Counted from the first letter of the stretch, positions 38,991 through 48,877 are shown. The stretch: 64,000 bases of DNA from Bacillota bacterium (GCA_021820485.1 JAKADO010000001.1:19363-83362), one strand, 5' to 3'. Numbers and translations: made by a program. The notes: generated by a model not told the origin, from the sequence alone.

Positions 38991-39608
38991 ATGGATTCCT
39001 CAAAAATGAAACGCAGTCTTCAGTACTCGTACGACCGTCAGGCCCGGGAACGGGATCAGTTTGGCAAAGATGGGTGGAAAATGGCAGAGCGTGCGCTGTT
39101 TTTATCCGCTCTCCGGGAGCGTCACCTGAACCGACTACTCGAAGTCGGGGCCGGTACCGGACAGGACAGTGTGTTCTTCCAGGAAAACGGGGTACTTGTC
39201 ACAGCCGTGGATCTGTCGAGTGAGATGATTCGTCTCTGCCGAGAAAAGCAACTCGATGCCCGCCAAATGGATATTTATGACCTCGACTTCGTGCCGGAGA
39301 GTTTTGATGCGATATGGTCACTGAACTGTCTGCTACATGTTCCCAAAGCGGATTTGTCCGAGGTTCTGGCCGGTATCCGTCGGGTCTTGCGGAGCGGGGG
39401 GTTGTTCTATTTGGGTGTCTACGGCGGGCCGGACTCGGAAGGGGTATGGGAGGGCGATAACTGTGAACCCAAGCGCTTTTTCTCGTTTCACACGGACGAG
39501 GCCATTCAAGAGGCCGCAGCGGCACACTTCCGCATCTTGTCTTTCCGCCGTATCGACTACGGTCACCCGTTTCTTCACTTTCAGTCCTTAATGTTGCAAA
39601 AGGTCTAA
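38991..39608 (+). CDS. class I SAM-dependent methyltransferase
   Basis: LLEVGAGTGQDSVFFQENGVLVTAVDLSSEMIRLCREK. Confidence 0.88.
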   Translation: MDSSKMKRSLQYSYDRQARERDQFGKDGWKMAERALFLSALRERHLNRLLEVGAGTGQDSVFFQENGVLVTAVDLSSEMIRLCREKQLDARQMDIYDLDFVPESFDAIWSLNCLLHVPKADLSEVLAGIRRVLRSGGLFYLGVYGGPDSEGVWEGDNCEPKRFFSFHTDEAIQEAAAAHFRILSFRRIDYGHPFLHFQSLMLQKV

Positions 39609-39878
39609 GCGCGCCTCCTGCCAATGGCAAGTATCCGCGTATTCCGTATGGATGGACCACGCTCTTTATTTGGAAGCGATTGATGCGGCACTCCCTCGGG
39701 GGAGTCCGTGCAGCAAGGAAACCGGCGGTCGAGAGTATGGATGAGCGTCAGGCACAACTAACTCAGCGGGTAATGTCTGTGGAGTCTTGGAAAAGCAATG
39801 GCGACGCGAGTAGTCTCCGCTGGGCCGGAAATTGCAGTGTGAGGAGTTCCGTTTCTGTAAAGTACGGGAGGGACGCAC

Positions 39879-40250
39879 GTGAGGCGCCATTGGATACCGG
39901 TTGTAATCCTAGCCCTCGGCACAACAGCCTATGGATCCACCGGTGGAACGGCCATTCCGCAATCACTGTGGCCATCGACCCAACGATGGGTGGATGCCCA
40001 CGCTCACCCAGCGGCGAAAGTCGTTTTTGTCGGTACTTCCAATCATCCATCTGCCCCCGGATTCCACGGGGCATCGGTATTCAATACCGACACTGCGGTC
40101 GAATTCAGTGTGAATAGTGCGCACGTGCGGGTTCCGCGCTATGCGACGATCGACGCGACGGTCAGCCCCAAACCGCCCCATGGGGTTGTTTTGGTTTCCT
40201 ATAAATTGCTACACAGTCATATATGGCACACCATTTGGGGAAAAAGGTAA
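39879..40250 (+). CDS. hypothetical secreted protein
   Basis: GTG start with agggac upstream; signal-like MRRHWIPVVILALGTTAYG. Confidence 0.4.
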   Translation: MRRHWIPVVILALGTTAYGSTGGTAIPQSLWPSTQRWVDAHAHPAAKVVFVGTSNHPSAPGFHGASVFNTDTAVEFSVNSAHVRVPRYATIDATVSPKPPHGVVLVSYKLLHSHIWHTIWGKR

Positions 40251-40489
40251 CGCGGCTGCCCACCCATCGGTCGTCACAAATCTTGCCCCGAAATGAACAT
40301 CTGCCAGGTTCTGAGTCGGCGTCAGAGCAGCCAGCCATTTCGCATGCGAGATGGGGTGCGGCGGCGTTTGACCAGAGACTTGCGTGCTGGCATGACATGG
40401 CGGAACCTGGAGGAGGGCAATTGGCCTCCAATCAACCCACAGCCCTTACATCGCTGCCATTTCGTTGTTATACGAACCGACAAAATGTG

Positions 40490-40518
40490 TTGACAATTTG
40501 TCGAACGCGCTATACACT
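40490..40518 (+). promoter_or_regulatory. sigma70-type promoter for amino acid permease
   Basis: TTGACA-17 nt-TACACT. Confidence 0.5.
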
Positions 40519-40556
40519 ACGTCACATTAGTGCATTACTGAACTAAATAATAAGCA

Positions 40557-42179
40557 ATGGGGGCTTTGGTGATGATAGAAGGACGACGGGCACTGCGCCT
40601 CTTGGATTTGATGATGACGGGGATCGGCGGCCTTGTGGGGTCGGGATGGCTGTTCAGTTCGCTGACCGCCTCCAATGTGGCTGGCCCGGGTGCTATCATT
40701 TCTTGGGTTATCGGTATGGCCGCTATTGCCATTATTGGACTGACGTTTGCGGAATTAGCCGGTCTTGTGCCGGAAATGGGGGGCGTAATCCGCTACCCAG
40801 AACTCTCCCACGGTAGTTTGACCAGTTTTCTAATTGGCTGGGCGGTGTTGATTTCTTACGCGGGTCTGGCACCCATCGAGGCCGAAGGGGTATTGCAATA
40901 TGCGTCGACCTATGTACCCGGTCTCTATAATGCAGGATCATCGACACTGACCCCGGCTGGCTTCGTTATCGCCACTGCTCTGGTTATCAGCTTTTTCGTG
41001 CTTAACTATTTCGGAGTCAAGCTCTACGCCAAGATTAATTCCAATATGACATGGATTAAGCTGGTGGTTCCGGCACTGACGGCGATGTTGCTGCTGGCAT
41101 CCGGGTTTCACACAGGAAACTTCACCCAGCATGGAGGATTCCTCCCCGCGGGATGGTCAGGCGTTTTCTCAGCCATTTCCACAGGCGGCGTGATCTTCAC
41201 GTTTACCGGTTTTCGCACCATGTTCGATATGGCCGGGGAGGCAAGAAATCCGCGCCGCGATATGAGTCGCGCGTTGTTTCTGGCCTTGGGATTCGTGGGG
41301 ATACTGTACGTACTGTTGCAGTTAGCCTTTATCGGGGCCCTGCCAGGATCCGATTTGAGCCACGGCTGGGCGAAGGTGGCATTGACGTCTCCCTTTGCCA
41401 ATCTGGCGATGGTGCTGAATATGAGCTGGCTGGCCATTATCTTGTACGCAGACGCCATCATCTCCCCCATGGGAACCGGATTCGTGTATGCAGCGGCTTT
41501 CCCGCGCAGTCTGTTCGCTTTCGCGAAAAACGGCTATTTTTGGCCGGCTCTTAAGCGGTTGAATCACTATGGGACTCCCGGGGTGGCCATGGGGGCTAGC
41601 ATCGTTGTGGGTATTCTGTTTCTATTGCCCTTTCCTAGCTGGCAGAAGATGGTGAGCATCCTGTCCAGTGCGACGATCCTCACCTACATGATTGGGCCCA
41701 TTTCGGCCGCGGCGCTGCGGAAAAGCGCGCCCGACGCCCAGCGATCGTATCGTGTCCGCGGACTCGGGATCTTAGGCCCCATCGGGTTCGTGGTTGGAAG
41801 CCTCATTTTCTATTGGAGCGGGTGGGATATCAACCGCTGGATGCTGGGGCTCCTCGTGTTGGGCGCTCTCGTCTACTTTGCTTACGGAATCCGGAAGATG
41901 GATCGTCCCATGAACGATATAAAGTCTGGGTTGTGGTTATTAGCCTATTTTGCTGCGATGTTTTTGATGGAACGCTTCGGGTCTGCAAATTACGGCGGGA
42001 CCAATCTCATTCCCGCACCGTGGGATCAGGCCATCGTAGCGGCAATCTCAATGGCCTTCTACTATTGGGGTGTGGCGGCTCGTAAGGTGTTGAGTCAGGC
42101 CGACCAGGAGGCCCTGTCAGTGAGCCCCGCGATGGAAGGCCTAGACCATCCAGAAGACGCGGTGAGGCAATTAGTCTGA
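40557..42179 (+). CDS. APC-family amino acid permease
   Basis: GIGGLVGSGWLFSSLTASNVAGPGAIISWVIG; 12-TM-like. Confidence 0.88.
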   Translation: MGALVMIEGRRALRLLDLMMTGIGGLVGSGWLFSSLTASNVAGPGAIISWVIGMAAIAIIGLTFAELAGLVPEMGGVIRYPELSHGSLTSFLIGWAVLISYAGLAPIEAEGVLQYASTYVPGLYNAGSSTLTPAGFVIATALVISFFVLNYFGVKLYAKINSNMTWIKLVVPALTAMLLLASGFHTGNFTQHGGFLPAGWSGVFSAISTGGVIFTFTGFRTMFDMAGEARNPRRDMSRALFLALGFVGILYVLLQLAFIGALPGSDLSHGWAKVALTSPFANLAMVLNMSWLAIILYADAIISPMGTGFVYAAAFPRSLFAFAKNGYFWPALKRLNHYGTPGVAMGASIVVGILFLLPFPSWQKMVSILSSATILTYMIGPISAAALRKSAPDAQRSYRVRGLGILGPIGFVVGSLIFYWSGWDINRWMLGLLVLGALVYFAYGIRKMDRPMNDIKSGLWLLAYFAAMFLMERFGSANYGGTNLIPAPWDQAIVAAISMAFYYWGVAARKVLSQADQEALSVSPAMEGLDHPEDAVRQLV

Positions 42180-42344
42180 GATTTTGAGATATGCACGGCA
42201 GCGCTCCGACAACCATCGGTCGCTGTCGTTTTTCGATCTGCGACAAGCTCACGAGGATACGCGGACCAATTGACCGGTCGCCGAGGAGAAAAACTGGTGT
42301 TATTCCGCTAGGCGTGCATGGTATAGTGTAGGAGTAATTAAACG

Positions 42345-42440
42345 AGGAGCCACTAGGGGAGCAATTGCTGAGACAAGGAACGATCGTTTCTTGGACCCTT
42401 TTACCTGATCTGGGTAATGCCAGCGTAGGAAAGTGGACAT
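42345..42440 (+). promoter_or_regulatory. TPP riboswitch (THI element)
   Basis: ctaggggagc...gctgaga...acccttttacctgatctgggtaatgccagcgtaggaaagtgg. Confidence 0.92.
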
Positions 42441-42490
42441 GGACAGCTCGACGCGTGTTGTCGAGGTCATCCCATTAGCCCCCCAACATG

Positions 42491-42517
42491 GCCTCCGCGA
42501 TAAAGGAGGCAATTTTT
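42491..42517 (+). promoter_or_regulatory. expression platform hairpin containing the SD and U-tract
   Basis: gcctcc-gcgataaa-ggaggc-aattttt immediately before ATG 42518. Confidence 0.6.
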
Positions 42518-43210
42518 ATGTCCTTGGCCCAATCCTTGCGCCGGGAAGCAGAATCCGTTTACCAAGCCATCCGCCGCCATCCGTTTGTTGAAGGCATTGC
42601 TCACGGGGTTCTCCCCCCACAGGCCGCGGTCTTTTACGTGCAGCAGGACGTGCAGTACCTGACCACCTACGCACGGGTGTTTGCCCTCGCCATTTCGCAA
42701 GCAGAAAGTCTGAGCCAGATGAAGCTCCTCGCCGATCGCATGACGGTGCTGTTTGACGGGGAATTGACCCCCCACGCGAGCTTGTGCCGAGCGAGTCAGG
42801 TCTCCTTTGAGGAGGTGACTCGCGTGCTGCCCGCCCATGCGCCGGCTGCCCACCATTATGCCCAGCATATGATCGCGTCGGGATCGCACGGCGTGCTCGC
42901 TGAAACGGTCGCGGCGGTGTTGCCCTGCCATTGGGTTTACGCGGATTTGGGTCGCGATCTCATGGATACCGTCCGTCCCGACGGCAATCACCCGTTTTAC
43001 GATTGGATTCGCTTTTACGCGGGCAGTGCGATGCGTGAAGGGCTGGACCAACTGTGCCAACTGCTGGATGAGTCGGCGCCTGCGATGGCGCGCGAAGCGA
43101 TCGCTAGGGCTTTTCACGTGAGTTTCCAGATGGAGTATCGATTCTTCGATATGGCCTGGCGCCAGGAGCAGTGGGACACGCTGGTGCCGTCGGGGGGTGG
43201 GCCTGCATGA
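42518..43210 (+). CDS. tenA: TenA/thiaminase II family aminopyrimidine aminohydrolase
   Basis: HPFVEGIAHGVLPPQAAVFYVQQDVQYL; YAGSAMREGLDQLCQLLDE; riboswitch upstream. Confidence 0.88.
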   Translation: MSLAQSLRREAESVYQAIRRHPFVEGIAHGVLPPQAAVFYVQQDVQYLTTYARVFALAISQAESLSQMKLLADRMTVLFDGELTPHASLCRASQVSFEEVTRVLPAHAPAAHHYAQHMIASGSHGVLAETVAAVLPCHWVYADLGRDLMDTVRPDGNHPFYDWIRFYAGSAMREGLDQLCQLLDESAPAMAREAIARAFHVSFQMEYRFFDMAWRQEQWDTLVPSGGGPA

Positions 43211-44130
43211 GCGTTCGGCCGAGCTCAGGACCCGCTCGCGTATTAACCATTGCGGGATCTGACAGCGGAGGCGGGGCGGGCATTCAAGCGGACCTTAAGA
43301 CCATGCATCAAATCGGTGTGTATGGCCTGTCGGTGATTACGGCGGTGACAGCTCAGAATACCATGGGGGTGGTGGGCGTCCAGACAATGTCGGGAGCAAT
43401 TGTGGAACAGCAAGTCTCTGCGGTGTTCGACGATTTGGGCGTCGACGCGATAAAGACAGGCATGCTCGCCAACGCTGAGATCGTCGAGGTGGTCACCGCA
43501 TTGCTGGCCCAACATCCCGCTTGCCCGCTGGTCGTGGACCCGGTCATGGTGGCCAAGGGCGGGGCTCCTTTGCTATCTCCGGAAGCGGTCGAAGGATTGC
43601 GCACGCGATTATTTCCGTTGGCTCAGGTGGTGACGCCAAATCTGCCTGAGGCGTCAGCTATCACAGGGTATGCCGTGCATACGCTCGACGATGCGGAACG
43701 GGCTGCACGGGACATTGCGGGGCTAGGTCCTGCTTATGTCGTGGTGAAGGGCGGGCATCGTGAGGAGACCGACGGAGGGGCGCCGCGTGAAGCCATTGAT
43801 GTGGTCTATTCGGCGATGAATGACACCGTCTTCTATCTTGCGGCTCCTTTCACGCCGAGTCGGAACACCCATGGAACCGGATGCACGTTTTCATCCGCGA
43901 CAGCCGCGCTGCTAGCGTTGGGCTGGGATGCGGAAGAAGCTATCGCCGGTGCAAAGGCGTTCGTGTCTGAGGCCATCGCGGGATCGCGGACTTGGAACCT
44001 GGGTCACGGGCATGGGCCGACGAACCATTTCGCACCGCCGCCGCCGACGCGGTATCGTCCACTGCCAGGAGCTGTTAATCGGTATCACCAGGGACGTTGG
44101 AGCGTCCACAACGAAGGGAGTCGGGGATGA
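43207..44130 (+). CDS. thiD: hydroxymethylpyrimidine/phosphomethylpyrimidine kinase
   Basis: LTIAGSDSGGGAGIQADLKTMHQIGVYGLSVITAVTAQNTMGV; NTHGTGCTFSSATAA. Confidence 0.95.
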   Translation: MSVRPSSGPARVLTIAGSDSGGGAGIQADLKTMHQIGVYGLSVITAVTAQNTMGVVGVQTMSGAIVEQQVSAVFDDLGVDAIKTGMLANAEIVEVVTALLAQHPACPLVVDPVMVAKGGAPLLSPEAVEGLRTRLFPLAQVVTPNLPEASAITGYAVHTLDDAERAARDIAGLGPAYVVVKGGHREETDGGAPREAIDVVYSAMNDTVFYLAAPFTPSRNTHGTGCTFSSATAALLALGWDAEEAIAGAKAFVSEAIAGSRTWNLGHGHGPTNHFAPPPPTRYRPLPGAVNRYHQGRWSVHNEGSRG

Positions 44131-44954
44131 TGATGACAATGGATGCGGGCCGCTGGTTGACAGCAGTGAGACAACACCGGCCCTTGGTGCACAACATGAC
44201 CAATTTGGTTGTGACAAACGTGGTTGCCAACGCCTTGTTGGCGTTGGGGGCATCGCCCGTGATGGCTTATGCCCACGAGGAGGTTCAGGACATGGCTCGG
44301 ATCGCGGGGGCCCTAGCCCTGAATATGGGAACCCTCACGCCCGATTTAGTCACAGGCATGATTCTGGCCGGCAAGGCGGCCGAGGAAGCCCATGTGCCGG
44401 TGGTTTTTGACCCCGTAGGCGTGGGTGCGACCCCATATCGTGTGCAGGCGGCCGAGGCAGTGGTCGCCAATTTGCGCCTCACGGTGCTCAAAGGCAATGC
44501 CGGGGAGATTGGAGGCATGGCGGGCGCTGGGGGAACCGTGAGCGGTGTGGATGCGGTGGGGGTTGGCGCGGGTCTCGCCGACGCCATGGCGCTATACGCC
44601 CGCAAACACCAGACTGTCATGGTCGCGACCGGCGAACAGGATTTCGTGACGGATGGCAAGAACCTCTGGGTTCTGAGCAATGGGCATCCGCTGCTGGCAC
44701 GCATCACGGGATCGGGATGCATGCTGACCGGCGTCATCGGAGCGTTCTTGGCAGTCGCGGATAAGGAGAGCGGGGCCCCGACGTTCGCAGAGGCCAGCGC
44801 GGCTGCCATTACCTGCTTTAATATCGCCGGCGAAAAAGCGGCGGAGGGGGCGCAGGGACCCGGAACTTTTGCCGCCCGTTTCTTCGATGCCTTAAGTCTG
44901 CTCGAACCTGACGAGGTGAACCGCATGGCGCGGATCGAGCGCAGGCAGGCGTAG
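44127..44954 (+). CDS. thiM: hydroxyethylthiazole kinase
   Basis: PLVHNMTNLVVTNVVANALLALGASPVMAYAHEEV; LKGNAGEIGGMAG; ITGSGCMLTGVIGAFLA. Confidence 0.95.
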   Translation: MMMTMDAGRWLTAVRQHRPLVHNMTNLVVTNVVANALLALGASPVMAYAHEEVQDMARIAGALALNMGTLTPDLVTGMILAGKAAEEAHVPVVFDPVGVGATPYRVQAAEAVVANLRLTVLKGNAGEIGGMAGAGGTVSGVDAVGVGAGLADAMALYARKHQTVMVATGEQDFVTDGKNLWVLSNGHPLLARITGSGCMLTGVIGAFLAVADKESGAPTFAEASAAAITCFNIAGEKAAEGAQGPGTFAARFFDALSLLEPDEVNRMARIERRQA

Positions 44955-44958
44955 CCTG

Positions 44959-45597
44959 ATGAGCGACTTGCGGGACCGTCTGGCACTGTACGTGGTTACT
45001 GATGAACGCGACGATCGGGATTCTCTGCTCAGGGCGTGTGAGGCAGCGCTCCGTGGGGGAGCCGGTGCCATCCAGCTCAGGCGCAAGCACGACAGTGGGC
45101 GATCGCTCATCGAGCTCGGTCGGGCGCTTCGCGACCTCACGGCCGCGTACCACGCGCTCTATATCGTGAATGACCGCGTCGATGTGGCGCTGGCCACAGA
45201 TGCCGACGGAGTACACATCGGTCAGGACGACATGCCCCTGTCGGATGCGCGCCGCCTAATCGGGCAAAAAATTATCGGGGTGTCAGCGGGAACCGTCGAG
45301 GAGGCTCGGCAGGCTATGGCTGAGGGCGCGGATTATCTGGGCATCGGGGCCATATTTGCCACGCCGTCGAAAGCGGACGCCGACATCTCAGGCCTCGAGG
45401 GGCTTCGTGCGATTGCTGAGGCTGTGCGCGGGTGCCCGCTGGTGGCAATCGGCGGGATTGGCGAGGCCAATGCCAATAGGGTACTCGATGCGGGAGCGGA
45501 CGGTCTGGCGGTGGTTTCGGCGGTGATGTCCGCCAGGGATCCGCAAGAGGCGGCACGCCGCCTGCGACAGCGCGTCGCGGCGTGGCGGCGACGGTGA
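44959..45597 (+). CDS. thiE: thiamine-phosphate synthase
   Basis: LRGGAGAIQLRRKHDSGRSLIELGRALRDL; VHIGQDDMPLSDARRLIG; GIGAIFATPSK. Confidence 0.93.
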   Translation: MSDLRDRLALYVVTDERDDRDSLLRACEAALRGGAGAIQLRRKHDSGRSLIELGRALRDLTAAYHALYIVNDRVDVALATDADGVHIGQDDMPLSDARRLIGQKIIGVSAGTVEEARQAMAEGADYLGIGAIFATPSKADADISGLEGLRAIAEAVRGCPLVAIGGIGEANANRVLDAGADGLAVVSAVMSARDPQEAARRLRQRVAAWRRR

Positions 45598-45678
45598 CCG
45601 AGGATCGCCGAACCATGGGATTCCCGATGGTCAAGCAGTCGAGAGCGGCCAAAATCGGCCGCTCTCGCGCCTTAACAA

Positions 45679-47061
45679 CTAGTCAAGGGGGGCGGATGCT
45701 GTTGAGAAGGTTTCCTCTGTTCTTCGGCCAGCCAATAAATAGATCATCAGCGTGACGAAGAATCCTGCCATGTATCCGAGCGACGACACCCGGAAAATAC
45801 CGACCGCTAGGGGCCCGGTGAAAATTGACGTGGCGGTGGTGGCCAATGAGATAGCCGCCCCGATAGCCCAGGCGGTCATGGCCCGAGCAGCGGATTTGTG
45901 CTGGACGTCCATCACGTGGGTGAGTGCCACAGCAGCCCATGGAGCGAGCAAGCAGGCGATGAGGCTCAAAAACGCCTCGAAGGAGTCGAGAAAGTGCTGA
46001 GACACGAGCAGTACATATAGACTGGCCCCTAAGGATATCACAGCGTCCACGCCGATGGTCCGGGACCGTGGGATGGTGATGCCTGCGGCGAGGAGGCTGA
46101 GCCCGGAAGAGTATGCGCACATGATGCCCCCGGCAATAATCCCCACCGCGGTGACCAGCAGGTAGGGAATGGCGGCCCACGCTGGCATCCAGTGCAGCAA
46201 GAGCTGGATGGGGTTGACGGCTGAGGCTAGGGACGGGGCACTGTTGCCGAACAGCACGCCAGCCACCATCAGGGTCCCCGTGGGAATGACAGCGCCCCAG
46301 GCGGCAGCGCGCACCAACCGCGTGTTTGAGATCGAGGAAGGCAGGTAGCGCGTGTAATCTGCGGCGGTGGTCACCCAGGATAGCGCACTGACGGCGATGA
46401 CAATGGTGATGGCGGGGACCACACCACTTAACCACGGGCCGGCCGGTTTGCTGAACACGGCGTGCCATGCGATATGGGGAACGAATGCGAGGAGAACCAA
46501 CAGGGTGAGAAGGCCGAAGACATACGAGATCCATTGTTGGAAGGCCTCGATTAACGCGTGGCCATAGAAGGCGATGGAGAGTTCAAGGAGAGCCGACAAG
46601 GCCAACGACAGGACCAGCCAAGGCGCGGTCATGGGCGTATGAAATCCCCGATGGAGAATGGTGGCCACGGCGTAAGCGGCAATGATGAGCACAACGGTTT
46701 CCCACCCGAGTAGGTTAAGCCACGAGACCAAGGCAATGATCCGGTTGCCGCGGGTCCCGAAATACCGGGCAGAATAGGCCATGGTGGGGAGGCCTGTACG
46801 GCGCCCCGGAAGTCCCAGGTATCCGATCGCCCAAAAAGCTGCGACGCCAACTGCGATGGCCAGTAGGCTCTGCCACAAGGACAGGCCGAAGCTCCACACT
46901 ACGGCGCCGATGACGAGATAGGCGAAAGACAGGTTGCCTGCGAACCACACCCAAAATAAATGACGCGCACCACCATGGCGATGGAGGTCGGGAATGGGTT
47001 CGAGGCCAACCGCTTCGACGGTCCATGGGGATGAGGATTGATTGTCGCCAGGACTCAACAT
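45679..47061 (-). CDS. NCS1-family cytosine/hydroxymethylpyrimidine permease (CytX-like by regulation)
   Basis: NCS1-like 12 TM; FWVWFAGNLSFAYLVIGAVVWSFGLS; RBS aggagg before ATG; TPP riboswitch upstream. Confidence 0.82.
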   Translation of the reverse strand: MLSPGDNQSSSPWTVEAVGLEPIPDLHRHGGARHLFWVWFAGNLSFAYLVIGAVVWSFGLSLWQSLLAIAVGVAAFWAIGYLGLPGRRTGLPTMAYSARYFGTRGNRIIALVSWLNLLGWETVVLIIAAYAVATILHRGFHTPMTAPWLVLSLALSALLELSIAFYGHALIEAFQQWISYVFGLLTLLVLLAFVPHIAWHAVFSKPAGPWLSGVVPAITIVIAVSALSWVTTAADYTRYLPSSISNTRLVRAAAWGAVIPTGTLMVAGVLFGNSAPSLASAVNPIQLLLHWMPAWAAIPYLLVTAVGIIAGGIMCAYSSGLSLLAAGITIPRSRTIGVDAVISLGASLYVLLVSQHFLDSFEAFLSLIACLLAPWAAVALTHVMDVQHKSAARAMTAWAIGAAISLATTATSIFTGPLAVGIFRVSSLGYMAGFFVTLMIYLLAGRRTEETFSTASAPLD

Positions 47062-47123
47062 GTAAAAATTCCTCCTTGCTGTTATAACGAAACGAGCAAG
47101 AGGAGTAGCAGTCCATTCGGGTG

Positions 47124-47150
47124 AAAACAAAAATGACCCGAACGGGGTCA
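47124..47150 (-). terminator. riboswitch expression-platform terminator
   Basis: reverse strand TGACCC-cgttc-GGGTCA-TTTTTGTTTT. Confidence 0.75.
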
Positions 47151-47155
47151 TCAGC

Positions 47156-47245
47156 TGACACTGTCCTTTGCCAGAATTACCTGGCCAAGTTCAAGGGTTG
47201 GCTTTGGAGCCTCTCAGCGATAGGCACCCCTCATGTCCGTATACA
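47156..47245 (-). promoter_or_regulatory. TPP riboswitch upstream of NCS1 permease
   Basis: reverse strand: gaggggtgcctatcgctgagaggctccaaagccaacccttgaacttggccaggtaattctggcaaagga. Confidence 0.85.
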
Positions 47246-47277
47246 CAATAGCGTTATCCGCGCGTTTACGCAACGCG

Positions 47278-47955
47278 GGACGGCAGTTTCCGCGTGGCTC
47301 CGTGGTAACATGACTGGGCATAGGTTATCGTAGAGTGGAATTTGGTGCCCCACCGAGGAGGTTCTGTGGTGACAGGCCGTCTATTGATCGGCGCTCCCGC
47401 CAGCGGAAACGAGAAGACCACCATCACGTTAGCGTTCATTTCGCTCTTGACATCAGCTAAAGCCCCGAAATGACCATGGACAGGCGTAGAACTCGCCGCT
47501 TAGGATTAATCTATGGACGAACCACCAGGCCTCTGGGATGAGATTCCAAGTGCAGCGAAAATCTTGCAAAGGGACTGTCTCAGAACGTACCAGGGATTGG
47601 AAAAAAGGCCTCCCCGGCGACGCGTCTGCGTTTGGGCGGGGGATTCCCGGAAAAGTATGTGGAGGATCTCGTCCAACATCCTGACATGATATGGGACCAT
47701 ATGGCCTCTCCCAGAAACATATATCCGCCGCACTCAGCCAATGTCGGGAGTCCGTCGGATAAAATGCGGTCACGAACATCACGCAGGGCAGTGATTTCCG
47801 ATGGTCGGGGCTATTCCCCTGGAAACGGACATGACACCCTCGTTGCAGGAATTATGATACCGCGAGCTTACCGTACTGTCCGACGGGGCCTTCCCATCCC
47901 GCAGTCGGTTTCAAGGACATGCCTATCAAAATCCATCGTGCAAGCAGTCTGGTTG
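47278..47955 (+). pseudogene. decayed partial duplicate of cbiA/cobB with internal inversion and central replacement
   Basis: Near-identical to 51545-51720 (aggaggttctgtggtgacaggccgtctattgatcggcgctcccgccag...) and to 52510-52830; segment 47691-47785 matches the reverse complement of 52581-52676. Confidence 0.85.
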
Positions 47956-48009
47956 CGGCCTTGCGCGCCTGGAGATCGCCGTTTCTTTCCTAGAAGCTCT
48001 CTGAAATGT

Positions 48010-48312
48010 GCATTTAAACAGGCAATCCGTCACCACGAGAACCTCTGGATGGCTGAGCAGCGCAAGATCATCAACTATAATCACCTCGTGGCCAACTGCC
48101 TCATCTTCTTTAATGTCTTCCGGATGACCCAAGGGCTACATACGCTGCAACAAGGCGGCCAAACCTTGGATCCCGAGACCCTGGCGGCGTTAAGTCCCTA
48201 CGGGACGGCCCATGTGAATCGCTTTGGCCGCTACGAGTTGGACCTGACACGGCAACCGCCGCCGGTGAATTACACTTTGCTGGGGGATATGGCCAATCCG
48301 AGCGTCTCCTGA
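48010..48312 (+). pseudogene. C-terminal fragment of Tn3-family transposase
   Basis: INYNHLVANCLIFFNVFRMTQGLHTLQQGGQTLDPETLAALSPYGTAHVNRFGRYELDL. Confidence 0.7.
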
Positions 48313-48516
48313 TTGGGAATAACTGGCTTGTGATAGTGCTAGAAAAGAATCGTTGCCATACCCTATTAAGCACATGACCAGTTATAAGTGTTTGGAGGAT
48401 TTTTTGGCCGGTGGACTGGGGAATGCTGGCTTCACGGCGAGCGGCCAACGTATCCCCTGCCCGGTTGGATGGCGATGCGCAGAGCTTCCGACGACGCTCA
48501 CGTCGGTTCGCCCGCA

Positions 48517-48873
48517 TTATGTGTCCGAGTCTTGGAGCTGGGAGTACAAGTCCAAGAACACTTTCAACAAGGCGACCCGCACAACGATGTCCTCTTTCCA
48601 GTCGGCTAAGCGCTGGCGTCCCACTGCAGTAATCTGGTAGAGACGGATGGGAGCGCCCGTCGGTCCGGTCATCCACGTGGACTGCAAGGCCGCCTCGGAC
48701 TCTAAATTTCGCAAGAGGCGATATACGTGGCCGTCATCGATCGTCCAGACCGGGGGTAACAGGTTCTTCAGCTCATGGAGCACCGCCCCACCGTGCCGGG
48801 GCTCTTGAGCAATAATCACGAGGATGAAGGCCTCCAAATGTTTCCCGGTTTGATATCCGCGCGAAGAAGGCAT
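48517..48873 (-). CDS. PadR-family transcriptional regulator
   Basis: LEAFILVIIAQEPRHGGAVLHELKN...DDGHVYRLLRNLESEAALQSTW wHTH. Confidence 0.8.
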   Translation of the reverse strand: MPSSRGYQTGKHLEAFILVIIAQEPRHGGAVLHELKNLLPPVWTIDDGHVYRLLRNLESEAALQSTWMTGPTGAPIRLYQITAVGRQRLADWKEDIVVRVALLKVFLDLYSQLQDSDT

Positions 48874-48877
48874 GACA

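Noticed and set aside
45683-46534. 283-aa - strand ORF in NCS1 permease region
   Set aside because: Alternate frame of the permease gene; no independent RBS or domain.
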